64,000 nucleotides of DNA from contig JAOATL010000024.1 of NCBI GenBank assembly GCA_030158125.1, positions 310,001 to 374,000 on the forward strand, written 5' to 3'. The notes under the pieces were generated by a model. The model worked only from the letters and a program-made list of their open reading frames with translations. It was not told the origin of the DNA and did not search any database. Origin of the DNA: Limnohabitans sp. (GTDB lineage Bacteria; Pseudomonadota; Gammaproteobacteria; Burkholderiales; Burkholderiaceae_C). Positions 1-9,285 of this stretch are shown piece by piece. The translations under genes were made by a program, and so were the position numbers. Every line of letters begins with the position of its first letter. Position 1 is the first letter of the stretch.

Positions 1-598
1 AGTAGTGCTCAGATTGTTTGAGCACCGGTGTGGCGCCAGACAAAGCGGAGTAGGGGTTCTTCACTTCGGTGGGGGCGTACACCGCACCGCAAGACTCGCA
101 ACTGTCGCCGTATTGGTCTTTGGCGCCGCACTTCGGACATTCGCCTTTGATGAAGCGGTCTGGCAGGAACATTGACTTTTCGGGGTCAAAGTACTGCTCG
201 ATGGTTTTGGTGGCAATCAGGCCGGCGGCTTTGAGGTCGCGGTAAATTTGTTGTGCCAGTTCGTGGTTCTCGGGGCCATCGGTGGAATGCCAGTTGTCGA
301 AGGCAATGTGAAAGCCATCGAGGTAAGGTTTGCGGCCCGCTGCAATGTTGGCCACAAATTGCTGTGGCGTGATGCCGGCTTTTTCCGCGGCAATCATGAT
401 GGGGGCGCCGTGCGCATCGTCGGCACAGACAAAATGCACTTCATGGCCTTGCATGCGTTGTGCGCGAACCCAGATGTCAGCCTGGATGTATTCCATGATG
501 TGACCGATGTGGAAATTGCCATTGGCATAAGGCAATGCGGTCGTGACAAAAATTTGTCTTTGGGCAGCAGTGAGGTTCGAAACAGACGAAGCAGACAT
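1..598 (-). CDS. metG: Methionyl-tRNA synthetase (5' part, cut by window edge)
   Basis: Class I aminoacyl-tRNA synthetase that charges tRNA-Met in the cytoplasm. About 199 N-terminal residues are visible. The start ATG is the complement of 596-598, giving [20 protein letters not shown]. The nucleotide-binding HIGH signature is present as [10 protein letters not shown] around residue 35, and [12 protein letters not shown] follows. A zinc-knuckle insert with the pattern [21 protein letters not shown] lies near residue 150, as in the MetG1 type. The KMSKS loop and anticodon-binding domain lie beyond position 1. It is divergent from apbC, with 89 nt between the two starts, an arrangement common in Proteobacteria. 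The identification is firm; only its 3' end is unknown. Confidence 0.95.
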   Translation of the reverse strand, partial: MSASSVSNLTAAQRQIFVTTALPYANGNFHIGHIMEYIQADIWVRAQRMQGHEVHFVCADDAHGAPIMIAAEKAGITPQQFVANIAAGRKPYLDGFHIAFDNWHSTDGPENHELAQQIYRDLKAAGLIATKTIEQYFDPEKSMFLPDRFIKGECPKCGAKDQYGDSCESCGAVYAPTEVKNPYSALSGATPVLKQSEHY

Positions 599-687
599 GA
601 GGGGGCAATTTGTAGGGGAATCCTTGATTTTATGGGCTTCGGCCGCCCGATGTCGCTAAACTCCCGCCCATTCGCAGAAAGTTTCAC

Positions 688-1776
688 ATGTCGACCCCAG
701 AACAACTCCAAAAAGCCCTCGAATCGGTCATTGACCCCAATACGGGCAAAGATTTTGTCTCCACCAAAGCCCTCAAAAACCTGGTGGTGGACGGCGGCAA
801 TGTGGCTTTTGACGTCGAGTTAGGCTATCCCGCCAAGAGCCAAATTCCTGGCTTGCGCAATGCACTCATTGCAGCTGCCAAACAAGTGCCCGGCGTCACC
901 AACGTGTCGGCCAATGTCACGACCAAAATTGTGGCCCATGCAGCACAGCGCGGCGTTGCCTTGTTGCCTCAGGTGAAAAACATCGTGGCCGTTGCCTCTG
1001 GCAAAGGCGGCGTGGGCAAGAGCACCACCGCCGTCAATTTGGCGCTGGCGCTGGCCGCAGAAGGCGCCAGTGTGGGCTTGCTCGATGCCGACATTTACGG
1101 CCCCAGCCAGCCCATGATGATGGGCATTGAAGGCCGCCCCGAAAGCGAAGACGGCAAAACCATGGAGCCCATGGAAAACTATGGCGTGCAAGTGATGTCA
1201 ATTGGTTTCTTGGTGAACCAAGACGAAGCCATGATTTGGCGCGGCCCCATGGCCACGCAAGCGCTAGAGCAGTTGCTGCGCCAGACCAATTGGAAAGATT
1301 TGGATTACTTGATCATCGACATGCCGCCAGGCACTGGCGACATTCAACTCACGCTCAGCCAACGCGTGCCCATGACCGGCGCCGTGATTGTGACCACACC
1401 CCAAGACATCGCTTTGCTGGACGCCAAAAAGGGCATCAAGATGTTTGAAAAAGTGGGCGTGCCCATTTTGGGCATTGTGGAAAACATGGCGGTGCACGTG
1501 TGTACCAACTGCGGTCATGTGGAACACATCTTTGGCGCCGATGGCGGCAAGAAAATGGCCGAGAACTACCAAATGGACTATCTGGGTGCCTTGCCCTTGA
1601 ACATGCAAATTCGTTTGCAAGCCGACAACGGCAAACCCACGGTGGTGGCCGATCCGGATGGCGAAGTGGCAGGCATTTACAAGTCGGTGGCGCGCCAAGT
1701 GGCCATCAAAATTGCGGCCAAGGCCAAAGACTTTTCTGCCAAGTTCCCAACCATCACCGTGTCAAAAAACACCTGA
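688..1776 (+). CDS. apbC: Iron-sulfur cluster carrier ATPase, Mrp/ApbC family
   Basis: Cytosolic P-loop ATPase that binds and transfers Fe-S clusters. The 362 residues match the usual family length. An N-terminal DUF59/MIP18-like domain (about 1-85) precedes a ParA/MinD-type ATPase domain. The deviant Walker A is GKGGVGKST at about 105-113, DMPPGTGDIQL is the Walker B/switch region, and the cluster-binding CxxC is in HVCTNCGHVEH near 270. The gene is divergent from metG and convergent with the benzoate-CoA ligase gene, with a shared terminator between them. Known for the family: supply of clusters to apo-proteins. Inference: it may serve the many Fe-S proteins encoded downstream, but it is a housekeeping gene and the adjacency may be chance. 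Confidence 0.95.
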   Translation: MSTPEQLQKALESVIDPNTGKDFVSTKALKNLVVDGGNVAFDVELGYPAKSQIPGLRNALIAAAKQVPGVTNVSANVTTKIVAHAAQRGVALLPQVKNIVAVASGKGGVGKSTTAVNLALALAAEGASVGLLDADIYGPSQPMMMGIEGRPESEDGKTMEPMENYGVQVMSIGFLVNQDEAMIWRGPMATQALEQLLRQTNWKDLDYLIIDMPPGTGDIQLTLSQRVPMTGAVIVTTPQDIALLDAKKGIKMFEKVGVPILGIVENMAVHVCTNCGHVEHIFGADGGKKMAENYQMDYLGALPLNMQIRLQADNGKPTVVADPDGEVAGIYKSVARQVAIKIAAKAKDFSAKFPTITVSKNT

Positions 1777-1813
1777 TGCAAAAAACAATGACCTCAGATT
1801 GAGGCCATTTCGC

Positions 1814-1848
1814 AAAGGCTTGAAGGCTGATCGCTTCAAGCCTTTTTG
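1814..1848. terminator. Bidirectional rho-independent terminator
   Basis: A perfect 10-bp stem, AGGCTTGAAG (1816-1825) with CTTCAAGCCT (1834-1843), has an 8-nt loop. It is followed by Ts on the plus strand and preceded by As that become Ts on the minus strand. It sits between convergent apbC and bclA, and the bclA stop codon (1836-1838) lies inside the stem. Confidence 0.8.
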
Positions 1849-3401
1849 TTTTCTAGATCGCGCAATCGGAACCGTTGGATTTTGCCGGTGGCAGTCTTGG
1901 GCAGCTCGCTCACAAACTGAATGAAGCGTGGATATTTGTAAGGCGCCAAACGCTCTTTCACAAAGACTTTCACTTCGTCTTCGGTCAAACTTTGACCAGC
2001 CTTCAACACAATGAAGGCTTTGGTTTTGGTCAAACCATCGGCATCCACTTTGCCAATGACGGCAGCTTCCAAAATGGCAGGGTGCTGAACCAAGGTCGAT
2101 TCCACTTCAAAAGGCGACACGTAAATGCCGCTGACTTTCAGCATGTCATCGTTGCGGCCTGCATAGGTGTAGTAGCCATCCGGGTCGCGCGAGTATTTGT
2201 CGCCACTTTTGGTCCATTCACCTTGAAAGGTGTCGCGCGATTTTTCGCGGTTGTTCCAGTACATCAAGGCTGCTGAGGGGCCTTTGATGTACAGGTCGCC
2301 AATCTCGTTGTGACCCGTCAGCACTTCACCTTGTTCGCCGCGCAATTGCACTTCGTAACCAGGGACAGGTTTGCCCGTGGTGCCGTAGCGCACATCGCCG
2401 GGGGCGTTGGACAAGAACACGTGCAGCATTTCGGTGGAGCCAATGCCGTCAATGATTTCGCAGCCAAATTGCGCTGTCCAACGTTCGCCAATGTCAGCGG
2501 GCAAGGCCTCGCCTGCAGATGAGCAAAGACGCAATGCCACTTGATCTTTGGTGGGTAAATCAGGGCTTGCCAACATGCCGCCATAGCCGGTGGGCGCACC
2601 ATAAAACACGGTGGGCTTGTGATCGACCAAGCGTTTGAAAGTGGCTTGTGGTGTGGGGCGTTCGGCCATCAACACCACGCTGGCGCCAACGCTTAAAGGG
2701 AAGGTGAGGGCATTGCCCAAGCCATAGGCAAAGAACAACTTGGCCGCCGAGAACACCACGTCCTTGGAGCTCAGTGCCAGTACGCCTTTGCCGTACAGCT
2801 GGGCAGTCCAATACAAATTGCCTTGGGTGTGTACCGTGCCCTTTGGGTTGCCTGTAGAGCCAGAAGAGAACAGCCAGAAGGCGGGTTCGTCAGCATGTGT
2901 TTCAGCGGGCAAACTAGGACCCGAGGCGGAGGCCAATAAATCTTTGAAATGCATGTTGGGTGCAGGCAAGTCACCTTCGTGGCGTGACACCACCACGTGC
3001 TTGATACTCTTGGTGCCTTGCGCAATGGCTGTATTCAAAGTGCCTAACAAGGCCGATGACACCAAAGCAGCCTGTGCACGGCTGTTGTTGATCATGAAGG
3101 CGTAGTCTTCAGGTGTGAGAAGTGTGTTGACAGCCACAGGGACGACACCTGCGTAAAGCGCGCCCAAAAATGACACCACCCAATCGGTGCTGTCGTGCAT
3201 CAACAGCAGCACGCGTTCTTCGCGTTTGAGGCCGAGCTTGCGCAAGCCCGCCGCACAGGCGCGTACTTGGTCGGCCAAGGCGCCATAGCTTAGGCTACCT
3301 GCATCGTCGATCAATGCGGTTTTGTCCTTGCGGCTGTTGTTGGCAGCAATTAGGAACTGTGCGAAATTGAACTGCGTGGGGGGGGCGGAAGGCAATGCCA
3401 T
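1836..3401 (-). CDS. bclA: Benzoate-CoA ligase (ATP-dependent, AMP-forming)
   Basis: Activates benzoate to benzoyl-CoA, the entry step of the box pathway. The 521 residues belong to the ANL adenylate-forming superfamily. The AMP-binding motif SSGSTGNPKGTVHT is near residue 175. GSTEMLHVFLSN (A5) and the hinge region YAGRNDDMLKVSGIYVSP follow. The C-terminal catalytic lysine is in PKTATGKIQRFRLR. The motif AYGLGNALTFPL resembles benzoate/4-hydroxybenzoate-CoA ligases of the BclA/BadA type. The gene is divergent from boxR across about 200 nt that carries TGCA repeats, so joint control by BoxR is likely. Its stop codon lies within the terminator shared with apbC. Close aryl-CoA ligases with other substrates cannot be excluded, but the context argues for benzoate. 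Confidence 0.92.
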   Translation of the reverse strand: MALPSAPPTQFNFAQFLIAANNSRKDKTALIDDAGSLSYGALADQVRACAAGLRKLGLKREERVLLLMHDSTDWVVSFLGALYAGVVPVAVNTLLTPEDYAFMINNSRAQAALVSSALLGTLNTAIAQGTKSIKHVVVSRHEGDLPAPNMHFKDLLASASGPSLPAETHADEPAFWLFSSGSTGNPKGTVHTQGNLYWTAQLYGKGVLALSSKDVVFSAAKLFFAYGLGNALTFPLSVGASVVLMAERPTPQATFKRLVDHKPTVFYGAPTGYGGMLASPDLPTKDQVALRLCSSAGEALPADIGERWTAQFGCEIIDGIGSTEMLHVFLSNAPGDVRYGTTGKPVPGYEVQLRGEQGEVLTGHNEIGDLYIKGPSAALMYWNNREKSRDTFQGEWTKSGDKYSRDPDGYYTYAGRNDDMLKVSGIYVSPFEVESTLVQHPAILEAAVIGKVDADGLTKTKAFIVLKAGQSLTEDEVKVFVKERLAPYKYPRFIQFVSELPKTATGKIQRFRLRDLENKKA

Positions 3402-3479
3402 GGCGATCTCCGTGATCTGTCAATAAATTTGAGTGCTTGCATTAAAACGCTTGGGAAATCCTGCAACAAGCGGTATAAA

Positions 3480-3519
3480 TGCACTATCTTGCTTGCGGAC
3501 GAGTATGCAATAAAGTGCA
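3480..3519. promoter_or_regulatory. BoxR-type operator (TGCA-N6-TGCA) between bclA and boxR
   Basis: A perfect TGCA-ATAAAG-TGCA lies at 3506-3519. An imperfect copy, TGCA-CTATCT-TGCT, lies at 3480-3493, and a weaker one, TGCA-TTAAAA-CGCT, at 3438-3451. Direct TGCA-N6-TGCA repeats are the published operator pattern of the BzdR/BoxR family. The position fits control of bclA and autoregulation of boxR. Confidence 0.7.
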
Positions 3520-3601
3520 TATTTTGTCGCCGCTCAAAGTCTAGGGTTTTCCCTTAATGTTTTGAAAATAGCGTTGCTCTTAAAAGTCTTTGGAGACCTC
3601 G

Positions 3602-4519
3602 GTGACAGAATCATCGACCGCATTTGTTGAAGTTGGTAGCTCATTGGAGCCGCTGCGCAGCCCATTCCTCATGGCGCTGGGCGAGCGTGTCCGCAACCTT
3701 CGATCTCGCAAAGGCATGACCCGCAAAGCTGTGGCTTTGGCGGCTGATGTGTCCGAACGCCATTTGGCCAATTTGGAATATGGCACGGGCAATGTGTCCG
3801 TCTTGGTCCTGCTTCAGGTGTCGCATGCCCTGCAGTGCTCCTTGGCGGAGCTGCTGGGCGACATCAGTACCAGCTCGCCCGAATGGCTGCTCATTCGAGA
3901 AATTCTCAGCAAGCGAGGCGATGCCGATTTGCGCCGTGCGCGTGTTCAACTCACCGAGATGTTTGGGGAAAGTGGCGATGCCTCCGCAAGACGCACCCGT
4001 GTGGCCTTGATCGGCTTGCGTGGTGCCGGCAAAACCACGCTGGGCCAAGGTTTGGCCGATGATCTGGGTTTTCCGTTCATTGAGCTCAGCCGCGAAATTG
4101 AAAAATTCGCCGGATGCCAAATCAGCGAAATTCACAACCTGTATGGCGCCAATGCCTATCGCCGATACGAGCGTCGTGCGCTGGAAGAGGCCATCCAAAT
4201 TTATCCAGAAGTGGTCATCGCCACACCGGGCGGGTTGGTGTCTGACTCTGCCAATTTCAACTTGTTGCTGTCACATTGCACCACCGTTTGGTTGCAGGCC
4301 AGTGCCAACGATCACATGGCGCGCGTGGCGGCCCAGGGCGATTTACGCCCCATGGCCGCCAGCCCCGAAGCCATGGAAGATTTGAAACGCATCCTTGAAG
4401 GCCGCTCCGCTTTTTACTCCAAGGCCGACATCACCATCGACACCAGTGCTCAGAACGTTGAGGAAAGCATCCGTCGCTTGAAAACCGAAGTACGCAAAGA
4501 ACTTCATTTGATTGAATGA
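3602..4519 (+). CDS. boxR: Benzoyl-CoA-responsive regulator BoxR (XRE HTH + shikimate-kinase-like domain)
   Basis: Transcriptional regulator of the aerobic benzoyl-CoA pathway. In the chosen frame an XRE-type helix-turn-helix spans about residues 24-88 (LRSRKGMTRKAVALAADVS). A linker leads to a C-terminal shikimate-kinase-like domain from about 130, with the P-loop GLRGAGKTT at 138-146. This fusion is the hallmark of BzdR/BoxR proteins, where the kinase-like domain senses benzoyl-CoA. I chose GTG at 3602 because GGAG (3592-3595) sits 6 nt upstream; a TTG at 3590 would add four residues but lies too close to that site. The gene is transcribed away from bclA and towards boxC. TGCA-N6-TGCA repeats occur on both sides of it. 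Confidence 0.92.
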   Translation: MTESSTAFVEVGSSLEPLRSPFLMALGERVRNLRSRKGMTRKAVALAADVSERHLANLEYGTGNVSVLVLLQVSHALQCSLAELLGDISTSSPEWLLIREILSKRGDADLRRARVQLTEMFGESGDASARRTRVALIGLRGAGKTTLGQGLADDLGFPFIELSREIEKFAGCQISEIHNLYGANAYRRYERRALEEAIQIYPEVVIATPGGLVSDSANFNLLLSHCTTVWLQASANDHMARVAAQGDLRPMAASPEAMEDLKRILEGRSAFYSKADITIDTSAQNVEESIRRLKTEVRKELHLIE

Positions 4520-4552
4520 TCCGGATGAAGACTAGGGTAAATACTTAGTAAA

Positions 4553-4600
4553 TGCATTAAATTGCATATTGAGTGTCAAATTTGAATGCAATAAACTGCA
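4553..4600. promoter_or_regulatory. Tandem BoxR-type operators upstream of boxC
   Basis: Two perfect TGCA-N6-TGCA direct repeats lie 80-130 nt before the boxC start: TGCA-TTAAAT-TGCA at 4553-4566 and TGCA-ATAAAC-TGCA at 4587-4600. Further TGCA words follow at 4617, 4621 and 4630, one pair with N5 spacing. The spacing and word match the known BzdR/BoxR operator. Repression relieved by benzoyl-CoA is inferred. Confidence 0.75.
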
Positions 4601-4680
4601 TGTCAACGCAAATCGATGCATGCACCTTTTGCATTCGAAGTTTCACTCAGTCAGTTCAAAGCCCCAATTCGGAGATCGCC

Positions 4681-6339
4681 ATGACCACAGCGCCCATCGT
4701 CAACTACCAAACCACCCCAGACAATTACAAGCACATCAGCTTGGCCTTTGACGGTGCTGTGGCCACTTTGTCGATCAACATCGACGAAAACGCCGGCATT
4801 CGCCCTGGTTACAAACTCAAGCTCAACTCTTACGACTTGGGCGTGGACATTGAATTGCACGATGCCTTGCAACGCATTCGCTTTGAGCACCCCGAAGTTC
4901 GCTCTGTGGTGGTCACCAGCTTGAAAGACCGCGTGTTCTGCTCCGGCGCCAACATTTTCATGTTGGGCGTGTCCACACACGGCTGGAAAGTGAACTTCTG
5001 TAAGTTCACCAACGAAACACGCAACGGCATTGAAGACTCCAGCAAATACTCTGGTTTGAAGTTTGTGGCCGCTTTGAATGGCGCTTGCGCTGGCGGTGGT
5101 TACGAGTTGGCATTGGCCTGCGACGACATCGTGTTGGTGGACGACCGCTCTTCTTCTGTGTCCTTGCCTGAAGTTCCCTTGCTTGGCGTGTTGCCAGGTA
5201 CTGGCGGCCTCACACGCGTGACCGACAAGCGCCACGTGCGCCACGACTTGGCCGACATCTTCTGCACCAGCGTGGAGGGTGTACGCGGTCAAAAAGCCGT
5301 CGATTGGCGTTTGGTCGATGCCATTGCCAAGCCCAACCAATTTCAACAAGTGGTGCGCGAGCGTGCCGACAACTTGGCCGCCAAAAGCGATCGCCCTGCC
5401 GCAGAAAAAGGCGTGGCGCTCACACCCATTCAGCGCAACATTGAAGCCGAACGCATCAGCTACACCAATGTGACCGTTGAGATTGACCGCGCCAAGCGCT
5501 TGGCCACTTTCACTGTCAAAGCACCGACAACAGCACAACCCACAGACATCGCAGGCATCTTGGCTGCTGGCGCTCAGTGGTGGCCACTGCAAATGGTGCG
5601 TGAATTGGACGACGCCATTTTGCACATGCGCACCAACGAACTCGACATTGGCACCTGGTTGCTCAAAGCCACTGGCGATGCCAAAGCCGTGTTGGCCAGC
5701 GACGCTACCTTGTTGGCGAACAAAGATCACTGGTTCGTGCGCGAAACCATTGGCCACCTGCGTCGCACTTTGGCCCGTTTGGATGTGTCTTCACGCAGTA
5801 TTTTTGCCCTGGTGGAACCAGGTACTTGCTTCGTGGGTACGTTTGCCGAATTGGCTTTCTGCGCAGACCGCACTTACATGTTGGCCTTGCCCGACGATGC
5901 AGACAAAGCACCCACCCTTCAATTGAATGAGTTCAACTTTGGTTTCTACCCCATGGTGAACGATCAGTCTCGCTTGGCACGTCGCTTCTACGAAGAAGTG
6001 CCCGCCATGGAAGCCGCTCGCGGCGCCATTGGCAAAGCCTTGGACGCTGATGCTGCCTTGGCCTTGGGATTGGTGACAGCTGCACCCGACGACATCGATT
6101 GGGATGACGAAATTCGCATGTGCTTGGAAGAGCGCGCGGCCATGTCCCCAGACGCCCTCACTGGCCTCGAAGCCAACCTGCGTTTCGCCAGCCAAGAGAA
6201 CATGCTCACCCGTATTTTTGGCCGCCTCACCGCTTGGCAAAACTGGATTTTCCAGCGCCCCAATGCCGTGGGTGAAAAAGGTGCCTTGAAGGTGTACGGC
6301 AAAGGCGAAAAAGTGCAGTTCGACATGAACCGCGTTTAA
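4681..6339 (+). CDS. boxC: 2,3-epoxybenzoyl-CoA dihydrolase BoxC
   Basis: Cleaves the ring of 2,3-epoxybenzoyl-CoA with two waters, giving 3,4-dehydroadipyl-CoA semialdehyde and formate. The 552 residues form a double-length member of the enoyl-CoA hydratase/isomerase superfamily. The N-terminal crotonase half carries KDRVFCSGANIFMLG and NGACAGGGYELALACDD (oxyanion-hole region). A degenerate second half follows, ending near FGRLTAWQNWIFQRPNAVG. The start at 4681 is set by GGAG at 4671-4674; longer readings run back through the operator repeats and are unlikely. It is the first gene of boxC-boxB-boxA. The formate it releases makes the neighbouring formate dehydrogenase locus meaningful. Confidence 0.95.
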   Translation: MTTAPIVNYQTTPDNYKHISLAFDGAVATLSINIDENAGIRPGYKLKLNSYDLGVDIELHDALQRIRFEHPEVRSVVVTSLKDRVFCSGANIFMLGVSTHGWKVNFCKFTNETRNGIEDSSKYSGLKFVAALNGACAGGGYELALACDDIVLVDDRSSSVSLPEVPLLGVLPGTGGLTRVTDKRHVRHDLADIFCTSVEGVRGQKAVDWRLVDAIAKPNQFQQVVRERADNLAAKSDRPAAEKGVALTPIQRNIEAERISYTNVTVEIDRAKRLATFTVKAPTTAQPTDIAGILAAGAQWWPLQMVRELDDAILHMRTNELDIGTWLLKATGDAKAVLASDATLLANKDHWFVRETIGHLRRTLARLDVSSRSIFALVEPGTCFVGTFAELAFCADRTYMLALPDDADKAPTLQLNEFNFGFYPMVNDQSRLARRFYEEVPAMEAARGAIGKALDADAALALGLVTAAPDDIDWDDEIRMCLEERAAMSPDALTGLEANLRFASQENMLTRIFGRLTAWQNWIFQRPNAVGEKGALKVYGKGEKVQFDMNRV

Positions 6340-6447
6340 GCCTCAACGTACAAAAATTTTTTGAAAGTGTTGTGCAGCAAGGTTCCCGGTGGTCTTTGCT
6401 GCAACCAAAATTTGACCCCACCGTTGCTTTAATTTCTGGAGACTCAC

Positions 6448-7875
6448 ATGTCCGGTATCAACTACAGCGAAAAGATTCCTAACAACGTCAACTTGTCTGA
6501 AGACCGCACCTTGCAGCGCGCTTTGGAACAATGGCAGCCCAACTTCATTAACTGGTGGGATGACATGGGCCCTGAGGGCTCCAAAGACATGGACGTGTAT
6601 TTGCGTACCGCCGTGAGTGTGGATCCACAAGGTTGGGCACAGTTCGGTCACGTCAAAATGCGCGACTACCGTTGGGGTGTGTTTTTGAACCCAGGCGAGC
6701 AAGACCGCACCATTCACTTTGGCGATCACAAAGGTGAAAAAGCTTGGCAAGACGTGCCCGGCGAACACCGCGCCAACCTGCGCCGCATCATCGTGACACA
6801 GGGCGACACCGAGCCAGCATCTGTGGAGCAACAGCGCCACTTGGGCCTGACAGCCCCTAGCATGTACGACCTGCGCAACTTGTTCCAAATTAACGTGGAA
6901 GAAGGCCGTCACCTGTGGGCCATGGTGTACTTGTTGCACAAATACTTTGGCAAAGATGGCCGTGAAGAAGCCGATGCGTTGTTGCAGCGTAACAGCGGCA
7001 ACGAAGACAATCCCCGCATCTTGCAGGCCTTCAACGAGAAAACACCCGACTGGTTGTCTTTCTTCATGTTCACGTACTTCACAGACCGTGACGGCAAGTT
7101 CCAACTGTGTGCCTTGGCCGAATCTGCATTCGATCCATTGGCCCGCACCACCAAGTTCATGTTGACCGAAGAGGCACACCACATGTTTGTGGGTGAGTCT
7201 GGCGTCAGCCGCACCATCCAGCGCACTGTGGACGTGATGAACCAACTCAAAACCGACGACGTGGCCAAACTGCGCGCTGCAGGCGTGATTGATTTGCCCA
7301 CCATTCAGCGTTACATCAACTTCCACTTCTCCGTCACCATCGATTTGTTCGGTGCCGATGAGTCTTCCAATGCCGCCACCTTCTACAGCTCTGGCCTCAA
7401 AGGCCGCTACGAAGAAGGCAAGCGCAACGACGACCACGTGTTGAAGGGCAATACCTACAAGATCTTGGCCGTAGAAGAAGGCAAGCTGATCGAAAAAGAA
7501 GTGCCCATGTTGAACGCTTTGAATGAAGTTCTGCGTGACGACTACATCGTTGATTCCAAAGGCGGCATTGAGCGTTGGAATCGCGTGATTGAAAAAGCGG
7601 GCATCTCTTTCAAGTTGACAGCGCCTCACAAAGCTTTCCACCGCAACATTGGCTCCTTGTCTGGCTCCAAAATCACGCCCGATGGCCGTGTGGTCACCAG
7701 CGAAGAGTGGATGGCCAAAGTGGGTGAGTGGTTGCCTACCAACGAAGACCGCGCTTATGTCGGCAGCCTGATGGGCCGCGTCACTGAGCCAGGCAAGTTT
7801 GCCAACTGGATTGCCCCTCCTGTCATGGGCATCAACCGTCAGCCTGTAGACTTCGACTACGTTCGTTTCAGCTGA
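6448..7875 (+). CDS. boxB: Benzoyl-CoA 2,3-epoxidase subunit BoxB (diiron oxygenase)
   Basis: Oxygenase component that epoxidises benzoyl-CoA with O2, using electrons from BoxA. The protein has 475 residues, the normal BoxB length. Candidate diiron ligands are seen in INVEEGRHLWAMVY, in LTEEAHHMFVGESG and in the region of NFHFSVTIDLFGADES; BoxB belongs to the class I diiron enzymes that use Glu and His ligands. The start is supported by GGAG eight bases upstream (ctggagactcac-ATG). It lies 108 nt after boxC and 31 nt before boxA, so one transcript is likely. No frameshifts or missing segments are visible. Confidence 0.96.
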   Translation: MSGINYSEKIPNNVNLSEDRTLQRALEQWQPNFINWWDDMGPEGSKDMDVYLRTAVSVDPQGWAQFGHVKMRDYRWGVFLNPGEQDRTIHFGDHKGEKAWQDVPGEHRANLRRIIVTQGDTEPASVEQQRHLGLTAPSMYDLRNLFQINVEEGRHLWAMVYLLHKYFGKDGREEADALLQRNSGNEDNPRILQAFNEKTPDWLSFFMFTYFTDRDGKFQLCALAESAFDPLARTTKFMLTEEAHHMFVGESGVSRTIQRTVDVMNQLKTDDVAKLRAAGVIDLPTIQRYINFHFSVTIDLFGADESSNAATFYSSGLKGRYEEGKRNDDHVLKGNTYKILAVEEGKLIEKEVPMLNALNEVLRDDYIVDSKGGIERWNRVIEKAGISFKLTAPHKAFHRNIGSLSGSKITPDGRVVTSEEWMAKVGEWLPTNEDRAYVGSLMGRVTEPGKFANWIAPPVMGINRQPVDFDYVRFS

Positions 7876-7906
7876 GATCTGATTTAAAAGATCCAACACA
7901 CACGCC

Positions 7907-9181
7907 ATGACCACAGAAGCCGTTTTAATTCAGCAACATCTGATTGACCCAGAGATCTGCATCCGTTGCAACACCTGCGAGGCTACTTGCCCCGTAGGCG
8001 CCATCACGCATGACTCTCGCAATTACGTGGTCGATGCTGAAAAATGCAATCTGTGCATGGCCTGTGTGCCACCTTGCCCTACCGGCTCCATTGACAACTG
8101 GCGCAGCATGCCCAAAGTCAAGGCCTATTCCGTTGAAGAACAACTGACATGGGATGATTTGCCTGCCGCCTTGAGCGACGCAGACCTCCAGGCCATGGGG
8201 GTGGACAGTCAAGCTGTTGCTGCGGCCCCTGCAGTTGAGGCTGCACCCGCACAAGCGGTCAATGCCTCCGGTGATGCTGTGTTCAATTCTGCTGCTTACG
8301 GCTCGACATTGCCACCTTGGTCTGCCGCACATGCTTACACCAACTTGTATGGCCCTAAAACGCCCACACAAGCCACCGTGGTCGGCAACTTCAAAGTGAA
8401 CGAAGCCGGTACGTCCAACGAAACCCATCACATCGTGATTGATTTCGGTAGCATGCCTTTCCCTGTGTTGGAAGGCCAGTCTGTGGCCATCGTGCCGCCG
8501 GGTGTGGATGCTTCTGGCAAGCCGCACCATGCACGCCAATATTCCATTGCCAGCCCGCGCAATGGTGAGCGCGCCGGTTACAACAATTTGTCGTTGACCG
8601 TGAAGCGAGTCACGGAAGACCACGAAGGCAAGCCCGTCAAAGGCGTGTGCTCCAATTATTTGTGCGATGTGAAAGTGGGCGATACGCTCCAAGTGATTGG
8701 CCCGTTTGGCAGCAGCTTCTTGATGCCCAACCATCCCAAGTCCAACATCGTCATGATCTGCACCGGTACCGGCAGTGCGCCCATGCGCGGCATGACCGAG
8801 TGGCGACGTCGATTGCGTCAAACAGGCAAGTTTGAAGGCGGTAAATTGATGCTGTTCTTTGGTGCTCGCACTCAAGAAGAGTTGCCTTACTTTGGCCCGC
8901 TGCAAAAGCTGCCCAAAGACTTCATCGACATCAACTTTGCGTTTTCGCGCACGGTGGGTCAGCCCAAGCGTTATGTGCAAGACGCCATGCGTGAGCGTGC
9001 GGCCGATTTGGTGGCGCTCTTGAAAGACCCCAACACTTACTTTTATGTCTGCGGTCTGAAGAGCATGGAAGAGGGCGTGGTCTTGGCCCTGCATGATGTG
9101 GCCACCCAGGCCGGTCTCCACTGGGATCAGGTGGGCGCCACGCTCAAAAAAGAAGGCCGTTTGCACCTCGAAACCTATTGA
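7907..9181 (+). CDS. boxA: Benzoyl-CoA 2,3-epoxidase subunit BoxA (ferredoxin-flavoprotein reductase)
   Basis: NADPH-dependent reductase that feeds electrons to BoxB. In 424 residues it joins an N-terminal bacterial ferredoxin with two 4Fe-4S motifs ([15 protein letters not shown] near 18-32 and [15 protein letters not shown] near 46-60) to a linker rich in Ala and Pro. A ferredoxin-NADP reductase-like module follows. FAD-binding features include [14 protein letters not shown], and nucleotide-binding features include [12 protein letters not shown] and [14 protein letters not shown]. It is the last gene of the box cluster here. The semialdehyde dehydrogenase boxD and the later beta-oxidation genes are not in this window and must lie elsewhere. 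Confidence 0.95.
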   Translation: MTTEAVLIQQHLIDPEICIRCNTCEATCPVGAITHDSRNYVVDAEKCNLCMACVPPCPTGSIDNWRSMPKVKAYSVEEQLTWDDLPAALSDADLQAMGVDSQAVAAAPAVEAAPAQAVNASGDAVFNSAAYGSTLPPWSAAHAYTNLYGPKTPTQATVVGNFKVNEAGTSNETHHIVIDFGSMPFPVLEGQSVAIVPPGVDASGKPHHARQYSIASPRNGERAGYNNLSLTVKRVTEDHEGKPVKGVCSNYLCDVKVGDTLQVIGPFGSSFLMPNHPKSNIVMICTGTGSAPMRGMTEWRRRLRQTGKFEGGKLMLFFGARTQEELPYFGPLQKLPKDFIDINFAFSRTVGQPKRYVQDAMRERAADLVALLKDPNTYFYVCGLKSMEEGVVLALHDVATQAGLHWDQVGATLKKEGRLHLETY

Positions 9182-9206
9182 GGTTCGGTCAAAGCCTTCT
9201 CAAGGC

Positions 9207-9227
9207 CGCCTCATGTGCAGGCGTTTT
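9207..9227 (+). terminator. Possible weak terminator after boxA
   Basis: A 5-bp stem CGCCT/AGGCG with a 7-nt loop is followed by TTTT. It is short, so partial read-through from the box genes into the FDH locus is possible. Confidence 0.4.
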
Positions 9228-9285
9228 AATTTGCCTGATAGACGGATAAACGCCAATGACTTTGAATCATTGGTACTATCCGCCC

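Noticed and set aside
4573..4680. 36-codon N-terminal extension of BoxC
   Set aside because: The extension runs through the BoxR operators, and a good ribosome site precedes ATG 4681, which gives the usual N-terminus.
6343..7914. 523-codon open frame on the minus strand over boxB
   Set aside because: It lies wholly antisense to the clearly conserved boxB, has His/Val-rich composition typical of a codon-bias shadow and matches no family. The same applies to long antisense frames over boxC, boxA, fdhA and the 710-residue ferredoxin gene.
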